From: Streptomyces sp. NBC_01314
Lineage (GTDB): Bacteria > Actinomycetota > Actinomycetes > Streptomycetales > Streptomycetaceae
Reading direction: 5' to 3'
Length of the DNA stretch: 64,000 bases
Assembly (NCBI RefSeq): GCF_041435215.1
Contig: NZ_CP108394.1
Coordinates: 3,100,001-3,164,000 of the forward strand
A program made the position numbers and the translations under genes. The notes beneath the pieces are model-generated. The model had not been told where the DNA came from. It worked only from the letters and a program-made list of their open reading frames with translations, and searched no databases. The stretch's first letter is position 1. Every line of letters starts with the position of its first letter. Shown here piece after piece: positions 8,276-17,836 of the stretch.

Positions 8276-9838
8276 TCACTCCCCGATCTCGACCTTGCCG
8301 TTGTCACCGTGCCGCACGGACCGCTCCCCCGACCGATCCCCCGACCGCTCCCCCGACTTCGCGCCGCCCCCACCGCCCCGCGAGAGGCCCTTCAGGAGTT
8401 CCGCGAGGTCGACACCCGTGGTGGAGCCGAGGAGTTCGATCCCCTGGGCGACGTTGTCGGCGACCGCGCGCGGGATGCGGGCGGCACCGTCGGTGGAGAT
8501 GACGGTCATCTTCTCCACCGCGGAGAGCGGTTCGGACGCCTTGGCGACGACCTGGGGCAGTACCTCGACGAGCATCTGCAGGATCGCCGCGTCGCCGTAC
8601 CGCCCGAAGGCGTCGGCCTTCTGCCGCATCGCCTCGGCCTCGGCCGCCCCCTTCGCGCCGATGGCCGCCGCCTCGGCCTCGCCCTCCAGCCGCACCGCCT
8701 CCGCGATCGCCGTCCGCCGCGCCCGCTCCGACTCGCCCTGCCTGAGCCCCTCGACGGCCTCGGCCTCGGCCAGCGCGGTACGCCGCTGCTTCTCGCCCTC
8801 ACCGGTCAGCCGCGCCCGCTCGGCCTCCGCCTGGGCGCCCGCGATCTCGGCCAGCCGCTCGGCCTCGGCCTGCTTGACCCGGGCCACCCGCCGGGCCTCG
8901 GCCTCCTGTTCGGCCGCGTACCGCTGGGCGTCGGCGGGCTTGCGGATCTCGGTGTCCAGCTGACGGTCCTTCAACGCCGCCTGCCGCTCGGCGACCTTCT
9001 CGTGCTCGGCGAGGATGTCCTGCTGACGGGCCGCCTCGGCGAGCGGGCCGGCCGCGTTCGCCTGGGCGGCGGCCGAGTCCGTCTCCGCCTTGATCTCGGC
9101 CTGCTTGAGGGCGAAGGTCCGCTGGGCGACCGCGATCTCCTCCTCGGCCTTCAGCCGGGCCTGCTCGGCGGCGCGCCGGGCCACCGCCTCGGCGATGTCG
9201 GCCTCCTGCTTGGCTCGCGCGGCCTCCGGACGGCCGAGATCCTCCAGATAGGAGCCCTCGGTGGTGATGTCCTGGATCTGGAAGGCGTCCAGCACGAGGC
9301 CCTGCCCCGACAGACTGGCCTCGGCCTCCTCGGCGACCTGCCCGGCGAACGCGGCCCGGTCGCGGATGACGTCCTCCACCGACATCCGGCCGACGATGGC
9401 CCGCAGCGCGCCCGACAGCACCTCCTGGGTGAAGCCGACGATGCCGTCCTGCTGCATCAGGAACCGCTGGGCGGCGGCCCGGATCGAGTCCTCGGTCCCG
9501 CCGACCTTGACGATGGCGACCCCTTCGAGGTTCGCCTTGATCCCGCGCAGGGTGACCGCGCCGCGCACCGCCACCGGGATGTGACGTGACGACAGGTCCA
9601 GGGTGAACCGCTGCTGCACGAACGGCACGACGAACACCCCGCCGCCGACCACGACCTTCTGGCCGCTGTTGTCGGTGAACACCCGCCCGGTGTCCGGATC
9701 GGTCGCCTGCTTGCCACGCCGGCCGGTGACGATGAACGCCTCGCTGGGGCCCGCCACCTTGTAGCGGGTGACCACGACGAGAGCCAGCAGCACCAGGAGT
9801 ACGACGACCCCCAGCACCGCGAGAACGATAGAATTCAT
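8276..9838 (-). CDS. Flotillin-like SPFH/band 7 membrane-microdomain protein
   Basis: About 520 residues. ATG 9838 is chosen because GGGGGC lies about 8 bases upstream. An N-terminal membrane helix (IVLAVLGVVVLLVLLALVVV) is followed by an SPFH domain with flotillin-type sequence (GGGVFVVPFVQQRFTLDL). A long Ala/Glu-rich coiled coil (about residues 200-400, with EAE heptads) follows, then a C-terminal region containing MLVEVLPQVVAKASEPL. Flotillins scaffold ordered membrane domains at the cytoplasmic face. The last 40 residues are a Gly/Ser/Arg-rich tail containing GERSGDRSGERS. The NfeD-like gene lies immediately upstream on the same strand, matching the usual flotillin-NfeD pairing. Confidence 0.92.
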   Translation of the reverse strand: MNSIVLAVLGVVVLLVLLALVVVTRYKVAGPSEAFIVTGRRGKQATDPDTGRVFTDNSGQKVVVGGGVFVVPFVQQRFTLDLSSRHIPVAVRGAVTLRGIKANLEGVAIVKVGGTEDSIRAAAQRFLMQQDGIVGFTQEVLSGALRAIVGRMSVEDVIRDRAAFAGQVAEEAEASLSGQGLVLDAFQIQDITTEGSYLEDLGRPEAARAKQEADIAEAVARRAAEQARLKAEEEIAVAQRTFALKQAEIKAETDSAAAQANAAGPLAEAARQQDILAEHEKVAERQAALKDRQLDTEIRKPADAQRYAAEQEAEARRVARVKQAEAERLAEIAGAQAEAERARLTGEGEKQRRTALAEAEAVEGLRQGESERARRTAIAEAVRLEGEAEAAAIGAKGAAEAEAMRQKADAFGRYGDAAILQMLVEVLPQVVAKASEPLSAVEKMTVISTDGAARIPRAVADNVAQGIELLGSTTGVDLAELLKGLSRGGGGGAKSGERSGDRSGERSVRHGDNGKVEIGE

Positions 9839-9861
9839 AACAAATGCCCCCAGAATCACAC

Positions 9862-9916
9862 AAGAAGAAGAGCCAAGAAGCCAAGAAGAAGAGGAAGAGA
9901 AGAAGGAGAGAAAGGA
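9862..9916 (+). repeat. Polypurine tract between the NfeD-like and flotillin genes
   Basis: About 55 bases are almost entirely A and G (AAGAAG and GAAGAG units), broken only by three short GCC/CC interruptions. In a roughly 72% GC genome this is strikingly A-rich. The transcript of the operon would carry the complementary, unstructured C/U-rich stretch just before the flotillin ribosome-binding site. Confidence 0.7.
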
Positions 9917-9932
9917 TCAGGAGATGAGCGGC

Positions 9933-10442
9933 TCAGCGGTCCACAGCACGCACGACGACCGAGGTGGCGGTGGGCGCCGCCTCCACCCACACCTCGGCGC
10001 CCCGGGCGACCGGCCCCCCGCTGCGCGCGGCGAACTTCACCGGCTGCCCGGCGAGCCGGAGCAGCACCTCGCCGAACCCGTCGGCCGGAATGGCGGTCAC
10101 CACCTTGCCCGCGGTGCCCACCAGGTCGTCGCCCCGTGGCGCGACGGCCGTCCGATCGGACATCAGGGCCCGGCCGAAGCGGTACGTCAGCCAGGCCGTG
10201 GCGGCCCCCAGGGCCGCACCGCAGCCGGTGGCGACCACCGGCCCCGCGTCCAGCAGTTCGGTCGCGAGGACCCCGCCGAAGCCGGTCGCCGCCAGGAACC
10301 CGGCGACCCCCGGCAACGACAGGTACCCGTCAAGGGCACCGTCCAGAACACCGTCGAACGCGCCGTCGAGCACCCCGTCGAAGACCAGCGACAGGGCGAG
10401 CAGCACGACCCCCGTGATGCCGAGTCCGAAGAACCAGGCCAT
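9933..10442 (-). CDS. NfeD-like membrane protein, flotillin partner
   Basis: About 169 residues from ATG 10442, preceded by a GGAGGGGGC site. A first membrane helix (MAWFFGLGITGVVLLALSLV) is followed by an odd repeat of DGVL/DGAL units, a second hydrophobic segment and a C-terminal OB-fold-like domain (LVGTAGKVVTAIPADGFGEV). OB-fold NfeD proteins work with SPFH/flotillin proteins, like YuaF with FloT in Bacillus, and the flotillin gene follows on the same strand. The repeated Asp-Gly loop directly after the first helix is not a usual part of the family. Confidence 0.75.
   Translation of the reverse strand: MAWFFGLGITGVVLLALSLVFDGVLDGAFDGVLDGALDGYLSLPGVAGFLAATGFGGVLATELLDAGPVVATGCGAALGAATAWLTYRFGRALMSDRTAVAPRGDDLVGTAGKVVTAIPADGFGEVLLRLAGQPVKFAARSGGPVARGAEVWVEAAPTATSVVVRAVDR
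10329..10385 (-). repeat. DG(V/A)(L/F) tandem repeat in the NfeD-like gene
   Basis: The bases CACCGTCGAACGCGCCGTCG and near-copies occur in tandem with a 12-bp period. They encode FDGVLDGAFDGVLDGALDG, five Asp-Gly steps. Slippage-type expansion in frame is the simplest explanation. Confidence 0.65.
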
Positions 10443-10566
10443 TCGCGCCGCCCCCTCCCACCCCGCCGCCGGTCTCCGGCTTGACGGGATTTTCACACGG
10501 GTGGGGGACCCGGTTCATTGCCGTGTTCCGGCAATGTTCCCGCGCCTTTCCTTCCTGCTTCCCTGC

Positions 10567-10791
10567 TCAGGCCGCGGCCTGCCGTACGACCTCCGCGACC
10601 TCGTAGCCCGCCTCGACGACCGCCGCGCGCACCGCCGCGTCGTCGACCGTCTCCCCGCGTACGGTCACCAGGCCGGCCCGTACGTCGACATCGACCTCCG
10701 TGACGCCGGGCACCGCGACGACCTCCTCGGTGACGCTCGCGGCGCAGTGGGCGCAGCTCATGCCGGACACGGTGAAGTACTTCTCGGCCAT
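10567..10791 (-). CDS. copZ: Heavy-metal-associated (CopZ-like) metallochaperone
   Basis: Seventy-four residues forming one HMA domain. GMSCAHC near residue 10 is the metal-binding loop, with two cysteines that bind Cu(I), and the rest follows the ferredoxin-like fold (VTVRGETVDDAAVRAAVVEAGYEV). Such proteins carry copper to P-type ATPases in the cytoplasm. No copper ATPase is visible nearby. It precedes the NfeD-flotillin pair on the same strand with a gap of about 120 bp and is probably transcribed separately. The symbol is by family only. Confidence 0.85.
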   Translation of the reverse strand: MAEKYFTVSGMSCAHCAASVTEEVVAVPGVTEVDVDVRAGLVTVRGETVDDAAVRAAVVEAGYEVAEVVRQAAA

Positions 10792-10995
10792 GGGGTCGCT
10801 CCGTTCCTCTGTCGGCCCGGTGACTGTGCCGCCGGGGGCTCACGGACCGCGTGGCACGAGGTACGGCGAACGGCCGCACCACGTTCAGTCCGGGCCCGGC
10901 AGGTGGCCCGCGCGGCTTCGAGGCCGTCCCGGAGAGGGCAAGGTCACAGCCGTTCCCCCTGCTGCTCCTTTGTGCCTCTGGCCTAGCATCCGAGC

Positions 10996-12804
10996 ATGAC
11001 GGTCCTGCCTGACGACGGGCTTGAGCTGGCCGCCGAGTTCCCTGACGCAACCCACGAGCAGTGGCAGCGCCTCGTTGCGGGCGTGCTGCGCAAGTCGGGC
11101 AAGGACGTCGAGGGTGCTCAGGCCGAGGAAGCCCTGTCCACCGCGCTGGAGGACGGGCTGCGCACCCGTCCTCTGTACACCGCGCACGACACCGCGCCCC
11201 CTCCGGGTTACCCCGGCTTCGCGCCCTTCGTACGAGGAGGCCGGGCCGCGGGCAACACCGTCGACGGCTGGGACGTACGCCAGCGGCACACGGCGGCGGA
11301 CGGCGACGCGGTGCTCGCCGACCTGGAGAACGGCGTCACCTCCCTGTGGCTGGTGCTCGGCGGGGCCGGCTTCCCGGTGCCGTCGCTCGGCCGGGTCCTC
11401 GACGGCGTCTTTCTCGATCTCGCGCCGGTCGTCCTGGACGCGGGCGCCGAGGTCGAGCCCGCCGCACGGGAGTTGCTGCGGCTGTACGCCGAGCGGGGCG
11501 TCGCCAAGGAGGCGGCGCGCGGCAACCTGGGCGCGGACCCCCTCGGTCACGAGGCCCGCACCGGGCAGACGTACGACTTCGCACCGGTGGCCGGGCTCGC
11601 CCGGTTGTGCGCCGAGGAGTATCCGGGGCTGCGGGCCCTGACCGTGGACGCCCTGCCGTACCACGAGGCCGGTGGCTCGGCCGCACAGGAGCTGGGTGCC
11701 TCGCTCGCGACCGGCGTCGCGTATCTGCGGGAGCTGACCGAGGCCGGGCTGAGCGTCGAACAGGCCTGTGCGCAGCTGGAGTTCCGGTACGCGGCGACCG
11801 CCGACCAGTTCCTGACGATCGCCAAGCTGCGGGCGGCGCGCCGGCTCTGGGCCCGGGTGGCCGAGGTGTGCGGGGTGCCCGCAGCCGGGGCGCAGACGCA
11901 AGCCGCGGTGACCTCGACGGTGATGATGACGCGCCGCGACCCGTGGGTGAACATGCTGCGCACGACCATCGCCACGCTGGCCGCCGGGGCGGGAGGTGCC
12001 GATTCCGTCACCGTGCTGCCCTTCGACCACTCGCTCGGGCTGCCGGACGCGTTCGCGCGGCGCATCGCCCGCAACACCTCCACGATCCTCATCGAGGAGT
12101 CCCACCTCTCCCGGGTGATCGACCCGGCGGGCGGCTCCTGGTACGTGGAACGCCTCACCGACGAACTCGCCCACGCGGGCTGGGAGTTCTTCCAGGAGAT
12201 CGAGCACGCGGGCGGCCAGGCGGCCGCCTTGCGCTCCGGCGCCGTACGGCAGCGTCTCGCCGAGACCTGGGCGGCCCGCAGTGCGAAGCTCGCCAAGCGC
12301 CGCGAACCGATCACCGGCGTCAGCGAGTTCCCCCACCTGGCCGAGAAGCCGGTCGTCCGCCGGCCCGCCGCCGAGCCGCCGTCCGGCGGTCTCCCTCGCG
12401 TCAGCCGCGACGAGGCGTACGAGGTGCTGCGCGCCCGCTCGGACGCCCACCTCGCCGCGACGGGTTCCCGGCCCCGGATCCACCTGGCGTCCCTGGGCCC
12501 CGCCGTCGCCCACACCGCGCGTACGACCTTCGCCGCCAACCTCTTCCAGGCGGGCGGCATCGAGCCCGTCACCGGGGGCACGTTCGAGGAGAGCGGCGCC
12601 ACCGAGGTGTGCGTGTGCTCCAGCGACGCCCTGTACGAGGAACGGGCGGCGAGCGTGGCGGCGGAGCTGAAGGCCGCCGGCGCCGCGCACGTGTTCCTCG
12701 CCGGCCGTCCCGGGCAGTACACCGACGTCGACGCGTACGTCTTCGCGGGCTGCGACGCCGTGGCCGTGCTGTCCGCGACCCTCGACCGCATGGGAGTGTC
12801 CTGA
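10996..12804 (+). CDS. mutA: Methylmalonyl-CoA mutase, small (beta) subunit
   Basis: About 602 residues, typical for MutA. The protein has the TIM-barrel mutase fold ([20 protein letters not shown] and [19 protein letters not shown]) and a C-terminal flavodoxin-like domain that lacks the cobalamin-binding DxHxxG motif, as expected for the non-catalytic subunit. With MutB it interconverts methylmalonyl-CoA and succinyl-CoA, supplying or draining methylmalonyl-CoA for odd-chain and branched-chain metabolism and polyketide extender units. The stop overlaps the mutB start (TGATGA), so translation is coupled. First gene of mutA-mutB-meaB. Confidence 0.95.
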   Translation: MTVLPDDGLELAAEFPDATHEQWQRLVAGVLRKSGKDVEGAQAEEALSTALEDGLRTRPLYTAHDTAPPPGYPGFAPFVRGGRAAGNTVDGWDVRQRHTAADGDAVLADLENGVTSLWLVLGGAGFPVPSLGRVLDGVFLDLAPVVLDAGAEVEPAARELLRLYAERGVAKEAARGNLGADPLGHEARTGQTYDFAPVAGLARLCAEEYPGLRALTVDALPYHEAGGSAAQELGASLATGVAYLRELTEAGLSVEQACAQLEFRYAATADQFLTIAKLRAARRLWARVAEVCGVPAAGAQTQAAVTSTVMMTRRDPWVNMLRTTIATLAAGAGGADSVTVLPFDHSLGLPDAFARRIARNTSTILIEESHLSRVIDPAGGSWYVERLTDELAHAGWEFFQEIEHAGGQAAALRSGAVRQRLAETWAARSAKLAKRREPITGVSEFPHLAEKPVVRRPAAEPPSGGLPRVSRDEAYEVLRARSDAHLAATGSRPRIHLASLGPAVAHTARTTFAANLFQAGGIEPVTGGTFEESGATEVCVCSSDALYEERAASVAAELKAAGAAHVFLAGRPGQYTDVDAYVFAGCDAVAVLSATLDRMGVS

Positions 12805-14987
12805 TGACCGTCCCCTCCGTCCCCGACTTCTCCGGGATCGAGCTGGGTTCCCCGGCCCTCGACGGCGGCGCCGACGACTGGCGTACGGCGGTCAAGAAGG
12901 CGGCCGGCGGTGACGACCTGCTGTGGGAGACCCCGGAGGGCATCCCGGTCAAGCCGCTGTACACCGGGCAGGACCTGGAGGGTCTGGACTTCCTGGGCAC
13001 CTACCCGGGCATGGCGCCGTATCTGCGCGGCCCGTACCCGACGATGTACGTCAACCAGCCCTGGACGATCCGGCAGTACGCGGGCTTCTCCACGGCGGAG
13101 GAGTCGAACGCCTTCTACCGCCGCAACCTGGCGGCGGGTCAGAAGGGCCTGTCCGTCGCCTTCGACCTGCCGACCCACCGCGGCTACGACAGCGACCACC
13201 CGCGCGTGACGGGTGACGTCGGCATGGCGGGCGTGGCGATCGACTCGATCCTCGACATGCGGCAGCTCTTCGACGGCATCCCGCTGGACCGGATGACCGT
13301 GTCGATGACGATGAACGGCGCCGTGCTGCCCGTGCTGGCGCTCTACATCGTGGCGGCCGAGGAGCAGGGTGTGCCGGCGGAGAAGCTGGCGGGGACCATC
13401 CAGAACGACATCCTCAAGGAGTTCATGGTCCGCAACACCTACATCTATCCGCCGAAGCCGTCGATGCGGATCATCTCCGACATCTTCGCCTTCACCTCCC
13501 AGCGGATGCCCCGCTACAACTCCATCTCGATCTCCGGCTACCACATCCAGGAGGCGGGCGCGACGGCCGACCTGGAGCTGGCGTACACGCTCGCGGACGG
13601 CGTGGAGTACATCCGTGCGGGCCGGGAGGCGGGGATGGACGTGGACGCGTTCGCGCCCCGGCTGTCGTTCTTCTGGGCGATCGGCATGAACTTCTTCATG
13701 GAGGTCGCCAAGCTGCGCGCGGCCCGCCTGCTGTGGGCGAAGCTGGTGAGGCAGTTCGACCCGCAGAACGCCAAGTCCCTCTCCCTGCGCACCCATTCGC
13801 AGACCTCCGGCTGGTCGCTGACCGCGCAGGACGTCTTCAACAACGTCACGCGTACGTGCGTGGAGGCGATGGCGGCCACCCAGGGCCACACCCAGTCGCT
13901 GCACACCAACGCCCTCGACGAGGCTCTCGCCCTGCCCACCGACTTCTCGGCGCGCATCGCCCGCAACACCCAGCTCCTCATCCAGCAGGAGTCCGGCACG
14001 ACCCGGGTCATCGACCCCTGGGGCGGCAGCGCCTACGTCGAGAAGCTGACGTACGACCTCGCCCGCCGTGCCTGGCAGCACATCCAGGAGGTCGAGGCGG
14101 CGGGCGGCATGGCCAAGGCCATCGACGCGGGCATCCCCAAGCTGCGCATCGAGGAGGCCGCGGCCCGCACCCAGGCCCGGATCGACTCCGGCCGGCAGCC
14201 GGTCATCGGCGTCAACAAGTACCGCGTGGAGACCGACGAGCAGATCGACGTCCTCAAGGTCGACAACTCCTCGGTCCGCACCCAGCAGATCGACAAGCTC
14301 CGCCGACTGCGTGCGGACCGCGACGAGCAGGCGTGCCAGGACTCGCTGGACGCGCTCACCCGGGCCGCCGGGGGCGAGGGCAACCTGCTGGAGCTGGCCG
14401 TGCGCGCGGCCCGCGCCAAGGCCACGGTCGGCGAGATCTCCGACGCCCTGGAGAAGGTGTACGGCCGGCACGCGAGCCAGATCCGTACGATCTCCGGCGT
14501 GTACCGCAACGAAGCAGGCGACTCCCCGAACGTGGAGCGCACCCGGAGCCTGGTGGACTCCTTCGCCGAGGCCGAGGGCCGCCGGCCGCGCATCCTGGTC
14601 GCCAAGATGGGCCAGGACGGCCACGACCGGGGCCAGAAGGTGATCGCGACCGCCTTCGCCGACCTCGGCTTCGACGTGGACGTCGGCCCGCTGTTCCAGA
14701 CCCCGGCCGAGGTGGCCCGTCAGGCCGTCGAGGCGGACGTGCACATCGTCGGGGTGTCGTCGCTGGCCGCGGGGCACCTCACCCTCGTACCGGCGCTGAA
14801 GGAGCAGCTGGCCGAGGAGGGACGCGCGGACATCATGATCGTGGTCGGCGGGGTGATCCCGCCACAGGACGTTCCCACGCTGCTGGAGATGGGCGCGGCG
14901 GCCGTGTTCCCGCCCGGGACGGTGATCCCGGACGCGGCGTACGACCTGGTGAAGAGGCTGTCGGACGACCTCGGGCACGACCTGTGA
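12804..14987 (+). CDS. mutB: Methylmalonyl-CoA mutase, large (alpha) subunit
   Basis: About 727 residues, the usual length. The N-terminal barrel carries [19 protein letters not shown] and the CoA-substrate channel residues of the family. The C-terminal domain contains DGHDRGQK (the DxHxxG motif whose His coordinates adenosylcobalamin), followed by [17 protein letters not shown]. This is the catalytic subunit. ATG at 12804 overlaps the mutA stop by one base. The last four bases (GTGA) also hold the meaB start, so all three products are translationally coupled. Confidence 0.97.
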   Translation: MTVPSVPDFSGIELGSPALDGGADDWRTAVKKAAGGDDLLWETPEGIPVKPLYTGQDLEGLDFLGTYPGMAPYLRGPYPTMYVNQPWTIRQYAGFSTAEESNAFYRRNLAAGQKGLSVAFDLPTHRGYDSDHPRVTGDVGMAGVAIDSILDMRQLFDGIPLDRMTVSMTMNGAVLPVLALYIVAAEEQGVPAEKLAGTIQNDILKEFMVRNTYIYPPKPSMRIISDIFAFTSQRMPRYNSISISGYHIQEAGATADLELAYTLADGVEYIRAGREAGMDVDAFAPRLSFFWAIGMNFFMEVAKLRAARLLWAKLVRQFDPQNAKSLSLRTHSQTSGWSLTAQDVFNNVTRTCVEAMAATQGHTQSLHTNALDEALALPTDFSARIARNTQLLIQQESGTTRVIDPWGGSAYVEKLTYDLARRAWQHIQEVEAAGGMAKAIDAGIPKLRIEEAAARTQARIDSGRQPVIGVNKYRVETDEQIDVLKVDNSSVRTQQIDKLRRLRADRDEQACQDSLDALTRAAGGEGNLLELAVRAARAKATVGEISDALEKVYGRHASQIRTISGVYRNEAGDSPNVERTRSLVDSFAEAEGRRPRILVAKMGQDGHDRGQKVIATAFADLGFDVDVGPLFQTPAEVARQAVEADVHIVGVSSLAAGHLTLVPALKEQLAEEGRADIMIVVGGVIPPQDVPTLLEMGAAAVFPPGTVIPDAAYDLVKRLSDDLGHDL

Positions 14988-15973
14988 TCGATGTCGACGC
15001 CTATGCCAAGGGCGTCCTCGACGGGAAGCGGGCGGTCATCGCCCGTGCCATCACCCTCGTCGAGTCCACCCGGCCCCAACACCGGACCCTGGCCCAGGAG
15101 TTGCTGACCGCGCTGCTGCCGCACAGCGGCCGGGCGCGGCGGATCGGGGTCAGCGGGGTGCCGGGGGTCGGCAAGTCGACGTTCATCGACGCGTTCGGCA
15201 CGATGCTGACCTCGCTCGGGCACCGGGTGGCGGTGCTGGCGGTGGATCCGTCGTCGAGCCGTACGGGTGGCTCGATCCTCGGCGACAAGACCCGTATGGA
15301 GCGCCTGGCCGTCGATCCGGCGGCCTTCGTACGGCCCTCCCCCACGGCCGGCACGCTCGGCGGGGTCGCCAAGGCCACCCGCGAGTCGATCGTGGTGATG
15401 GAGGCGGCCGGCTACGACGTGGTGCTGGTGGAGACCGTCGGTGTCGGCCAGTCCGAGACGGCCGTCGCCGACATGGTCGACTCCTTCCTCCTCCTCACCC
15501 TCGCCCGCACCGGCGACCAGCTCCAGGGCATCAAGAAGGGCGTCCTGGAGCTGGCCGACGTGCTCGCCGTCAACAAGGCGGACGGCCCGCACGAGCGCGA
15601 CGCCCGCACGGCGGCCCGTGAGCTGGCGGGCGCCCTGCGGCTGATGCACGGCCATGACCCGGTCTGGACGCCACCGGTGCTGAGCTGCAGCGCCCGCGAG
15701 TCGAACGGTCTGGACGCCGTCTGGGAGCGCCTGGAGCAGCACCGCACCCTCCTCGACTCCACCGGCCGACTCGCCGCCAAGCGCCGGAACCAGCAGGTCG
15801 ACTGGACCTGGTCGATGGTCCGCGACGAACTCCTCGGCCGGCTGCGCACCCATCCCGGCGTCCGGTCCCTGGCGCCCGGCCTCGAACAACGGGTCAGGGA
15901 CGGCGAGCTGACGGCCACACTGGCGGCCGAGCGCATCCTGGAGGCCTTCGGGGACTCCGAGCGGGCGGAGTAG
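14984..15973 (+). CDS. meaB: MeaB/ArgK-family GTPase chaperone of methylmalonyl-CoA mutase
   Basis: About 329 residues starting at GTG 14984 inside the mutB stop. Walker A is GVPGVGKST at about residues 57-65, the switch region contains [18 protein letters not shown], and NKAD supplies guanine specificity. MeaB-type GTPases load adenosylcobalamin into, and protect, methylmalonyl-CoA mutase; they were earlier misnamed ArgK/LAO transport ATPases. The mutAB context makes the mutase role nearly certain. Confidence 0.95.
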   Translation: MIDVDAYAKGVLDGKRAVIARAITLVESTRPQHRTLAQELLTALLPHSGRARRIGVSGVPGVGKSTFIDAFGTMLTSLGHRVAVLAVDPSSSRTGGSILGDKTRMERLAVDPAAFVRPSPTAGTLGGVAKATRESIVVMEAAGYDVVLVETVGVGQSETAVADMVDSFLLLTLARTGDQLQGIKKGVLELADVLAVNKADGPHERDARTAARELAGALRLMHGHDPVWTPPVLSCSARESNGLDAVWERLEQHRTLLDSTGRLAAKRRNQQVDWTWSMVRDELLGRLRTHPGVRSLAPGLEQRVRDGELTATLAAERILEAFGDSERAE

Positions 15974-16306
15974 GCGGGCCGCCCCAGCGGTGGCGGTAAC
16001 CCGTCGGTACCTGTTGGAACCTGTCGGTCATGGCCCTGGAGGCGGCGGGGCGCGTGCCCGGCGAGGCGGGCGCGCGCCGCCCCCTCTTCCTCGACGGCTC
16101 GTCCCCGGGCCGCGCCCTCTGCGACCCGGTCATCGCCGTGTGGCGCCTGGTCGGGGGCCGGTCCCCGCGCGATCTGCTCCGGTTCACCCGGCTGAGCGCC
16201 CCGAGTGGTGGCGGAACGAGATCCGGCTGACGGTGGATCACGTCGGAGCCGGGTCAAGTCAGCTGACGAAGCGCCAGCTGCCCGGCTGTGGCGGAAGGAC
16301 CATCAG
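15974..16306. other. Intergenic region downstream of meaB
   Basis: About 330 bases. A 66-codon frame at 16030-16230 has no recognisable similarity and no good ribosome site, so it is not called. A GGAAGGA at about 16293 serves the next gene. No strong hairpin was seen. Confidence 0.4.
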
Positions 16307-16822
16307 ATGCGTTCTGCTCGCATGCTTCTCGCTACCGCGGCGGCCACCGCCGTCCTCGCCATCACCGCACCCGGCGCGTACGCCAACGGTGACAAGTGGG
16401 ACCACGAGGACCATGGCTACAGCAAGGAGCACGACAAGGACAGCAGCCACGACGGACCGCATGGCGGGATTCACACGGGTGGCGGTGCGCTGACCTCGCT
16501 GAACAACGAGGGGGAGTGGGACTCCGAGCCGGCGGCCAAGCCCGGGGCCGGGGGCTACGGCAAGGAGGACGAGTCCACGAAGGAGGCCCCGAAGGCCGAC
16601 CACGGCAAGGAGTCGTGGAAGGGCGAGCAGGACAAGGGCTCCTGGAAGGACGAGGAGGGGTCCTGGAAGGGCGACCACGAAAAGCCCCACGGCGGCATGC
16701 ACACCGGTGGCGGCGCCCTCGCCTCGCCGGCGGTGACCGCGGGCGGGATGGCCGTCCTCGCGGTGGCCGGGGCAGGCGTGTACGCCCTGCGCCGCAGGAA
16801 GAGTGCCGAAAGCGTGGTCTGA
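16307..16822 (+). CDS. Secreted cell-surface protein with HGGxHTGGGAL repeats and C-terminal anchor
   Basis: About 171 residues. ATG 16307 is chosen for its GGAAGGA site and because it opens a clean Sec signal peptide (MRSARMLLATAAATAVLAIT, cleavage after AYA). The mature protein is His/Lys/Glu-rich and hydrophilic, with two copies of PHGG(I/M)HTGGGAL about 75 residues apart and a run of SWK-G-E/D repeats between. It ends in a membrane helix (GGMAVLAVAGAGVYAL) and RRRK, the layout of a wall-anchored protein. However, no LPxTG or LAxTG pentapeptide precedes the helix. The class F sortase gene follows on the same strand. The family is not one I recognise. Confidence 0.7.
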   Translation: MRSARMLLATAAATAVLAITAPGAYANGDKWDHEDHGYSKEHDKDSSHDGPHGGIHTGGGALTSLNNEGEWDSEPAAKPGAGGYGKEDESTKEAPKADHGKESWKGEQDKGSWKDEEGSWKGDHEKPHGGMHTGGGALASPAVTAGGMAVLAVAGAGVYALRRRKSAESVV

Positions 16823-16864
16823 GCCCATGCCGGGCGCGATACCTGGCGCGATAGCAGCGGCCGC

Positions 16865-16892
16865 GCCGCCACACCGTGTGTCGTGTGGCGGC
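16865..16892 (+). terminator. Hairpin after the surface-protein gene
   Basis: GCCGCCACAC (16865-16874) pairs perfectly with GTGTGGCGGC (16883-16892) across an 8-base loop, about 45 bases downstream of the stop. There is no U-tract, which is usual for Streptomyces terminators. Confidence 0.6.
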
Positions 16893-16925
16893 CCGGCCGG
16901 CGTGCCGGCGCGTTCTCCACCCGCC

Positions 16926-16984
16926 GCCCTCCGCCCGTCCGTCCGCCCCTCCGCCCGCCCGTCTGTCCGCCCGTCCGTCCGTCC
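16926..16984 (+). repeat. CCGT/CCGCC microsatellite upstream of the sortase gene
   Basis: A run of CCGTCCGTCCG and CCGCCCGTC units with near 4-base periodicity, ending about 35 bases before the sortase start. It is a simple-sequence tract prone to slippage and has no coding signal. Confidence 0.7.
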
Positions 16985-17018
16985 GTTTCAGCTGCCGTAC
17001 CTGGTGAGGTGGTGTCCG

Positions 17019-17720
17019 ATGGCAGCCCACCCTTCTCCCCCCGGCACCGATCCGGTGCCGACCGGCCATGGCACTCGCGTCAATCTGACCGTGCTGTGCG
17101 CCGTGGTCCTGATGATCCTGGCGGTGAGTCTGTTCGGCGGCGAGGACTCCTCGTCCGGCTCCTCCCGCCCGCCGAACGCCCGGCACGCCCCGCAGGCCGG
17201 CCCGGTCCCCGCCGCCCCCTCGGAGGAGGCGTCCCCGGCCGAACCACCGGTGGAGCGGCGCCGGCGGGAGGCCCGGTTCAGGCCGATCCGCCTGCTCATT
17301 CCGAAGATCCGGGTGAGCGCCCCGTTCGTTCCCCTCTCCGTCGGCCGCTCCGGGCAGTTGGAGGCCCCGCCCGCCGACGACGTGAACCTCGTCGGCTGGC
17401 ACGCCGAGGGCGCGGCCCCCGGGGAGACGGGCACCTCGATCATCGCCGGGCACGTCGACACGGTGACCTCGCCGGCCGTCTTCGCGGGACTCGCCGAACT
17501 GAAGAAGGGGGACGTCTTCCACGTCGTACGCGCCGACCGCAGCAGGGCGCACTTCGTGGTCGACGCGGTGGAGACGTTCGAGAAGGACGACTTCCCCGAC
17601 AAGCGGGTGTACGCCGACGCCTCCCGACCCGAGGTCCGGCTGATCACCTGCGCGGGCGACTACGACCGCAAGGTCAAGGACTACACGGAGAACCTGGTGG
17701 TCTTCGCGCACCGGACGTGA
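17019..17720 (+). CDS. Class F sortase
   Basis: About 233 residues from ATG 17019 (GAGGTGG about 8 bases upstream). An N-terminal membrane helix (NLTVLCAVVLMILAVSLFGG) is followed by a Pro/Ala-rich linker and the sortase beta-barrel (RPIRLLIPKIRVSAPFVPL). The catalytic set is visible: His in GHVDT, Cys in LITCAG, and an Arg in VVFAHR at the end. Sortases cleave a sorting motif and attach proteins to peptidoglycan on the outer face of the membrane. The upstream surface protein is the obvious candidate client but lacks a standard motif. Confidence 0.85.
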   Translation: MAAHPSPPGTDPVPTGHGTRVNLTVLCAVVLMILAVSLFGGEDSSSGSSRPPNARHAPQAGPVPAAPSEEASPAEPPVERRRREARFRPIRLLIPKIRVSAPFVPLSVGRSGQLEAPPADDVNLVGWHAEGAAPGETGTSIIAGHVDTVTSPAVFAGLAELKKGDVFHVVRADRSRAHFVVDAVETFEKDDFPDKRVYADASRPEVRLITCAGDYDRKVKDYTENLVVFAHRT

Positions 17721-17782
17721 GGGCGTGCGGGCATGACGGCGCGAGGGCGAGCGTGTGAGGGCGGGCGTGCGGGCATGAGGGA

Positions 17783-17825
17783 GCGGGGTCCGGTCGCCGC
17801 GTGTGCCGCGCCGTCCGGACCCCGC
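17783..17825. terminator. Bidirectional hairpin between the sortase and the truncated dehydrogenase
   Basis: GCGGGGTCCGG (17783-17793) and CCGGACCCCGC (17815-17825) form a perfect 11-bp stem. It lies between two converging genes, so it can serve both strands. Confidence 0.7.
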
Positions 17826-17836
17826 TTCGGGTTGTC

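Noticed and set aside
11547..14978. Long minus-strand open frame (over 1100 codons) opposite mutA/mutB
   Set aside because: It is the mirror of a GC-rich coding frame. Its translation is His/Arg/Gly-rich with no domain, and the plus strand encodes clear mutase subunits.
16030..16230. 66-codon frame between meaB and the surface protein
   Set aside because: No ribosome-binding site, no similarity, and composition is that of random GC-rich DNA.
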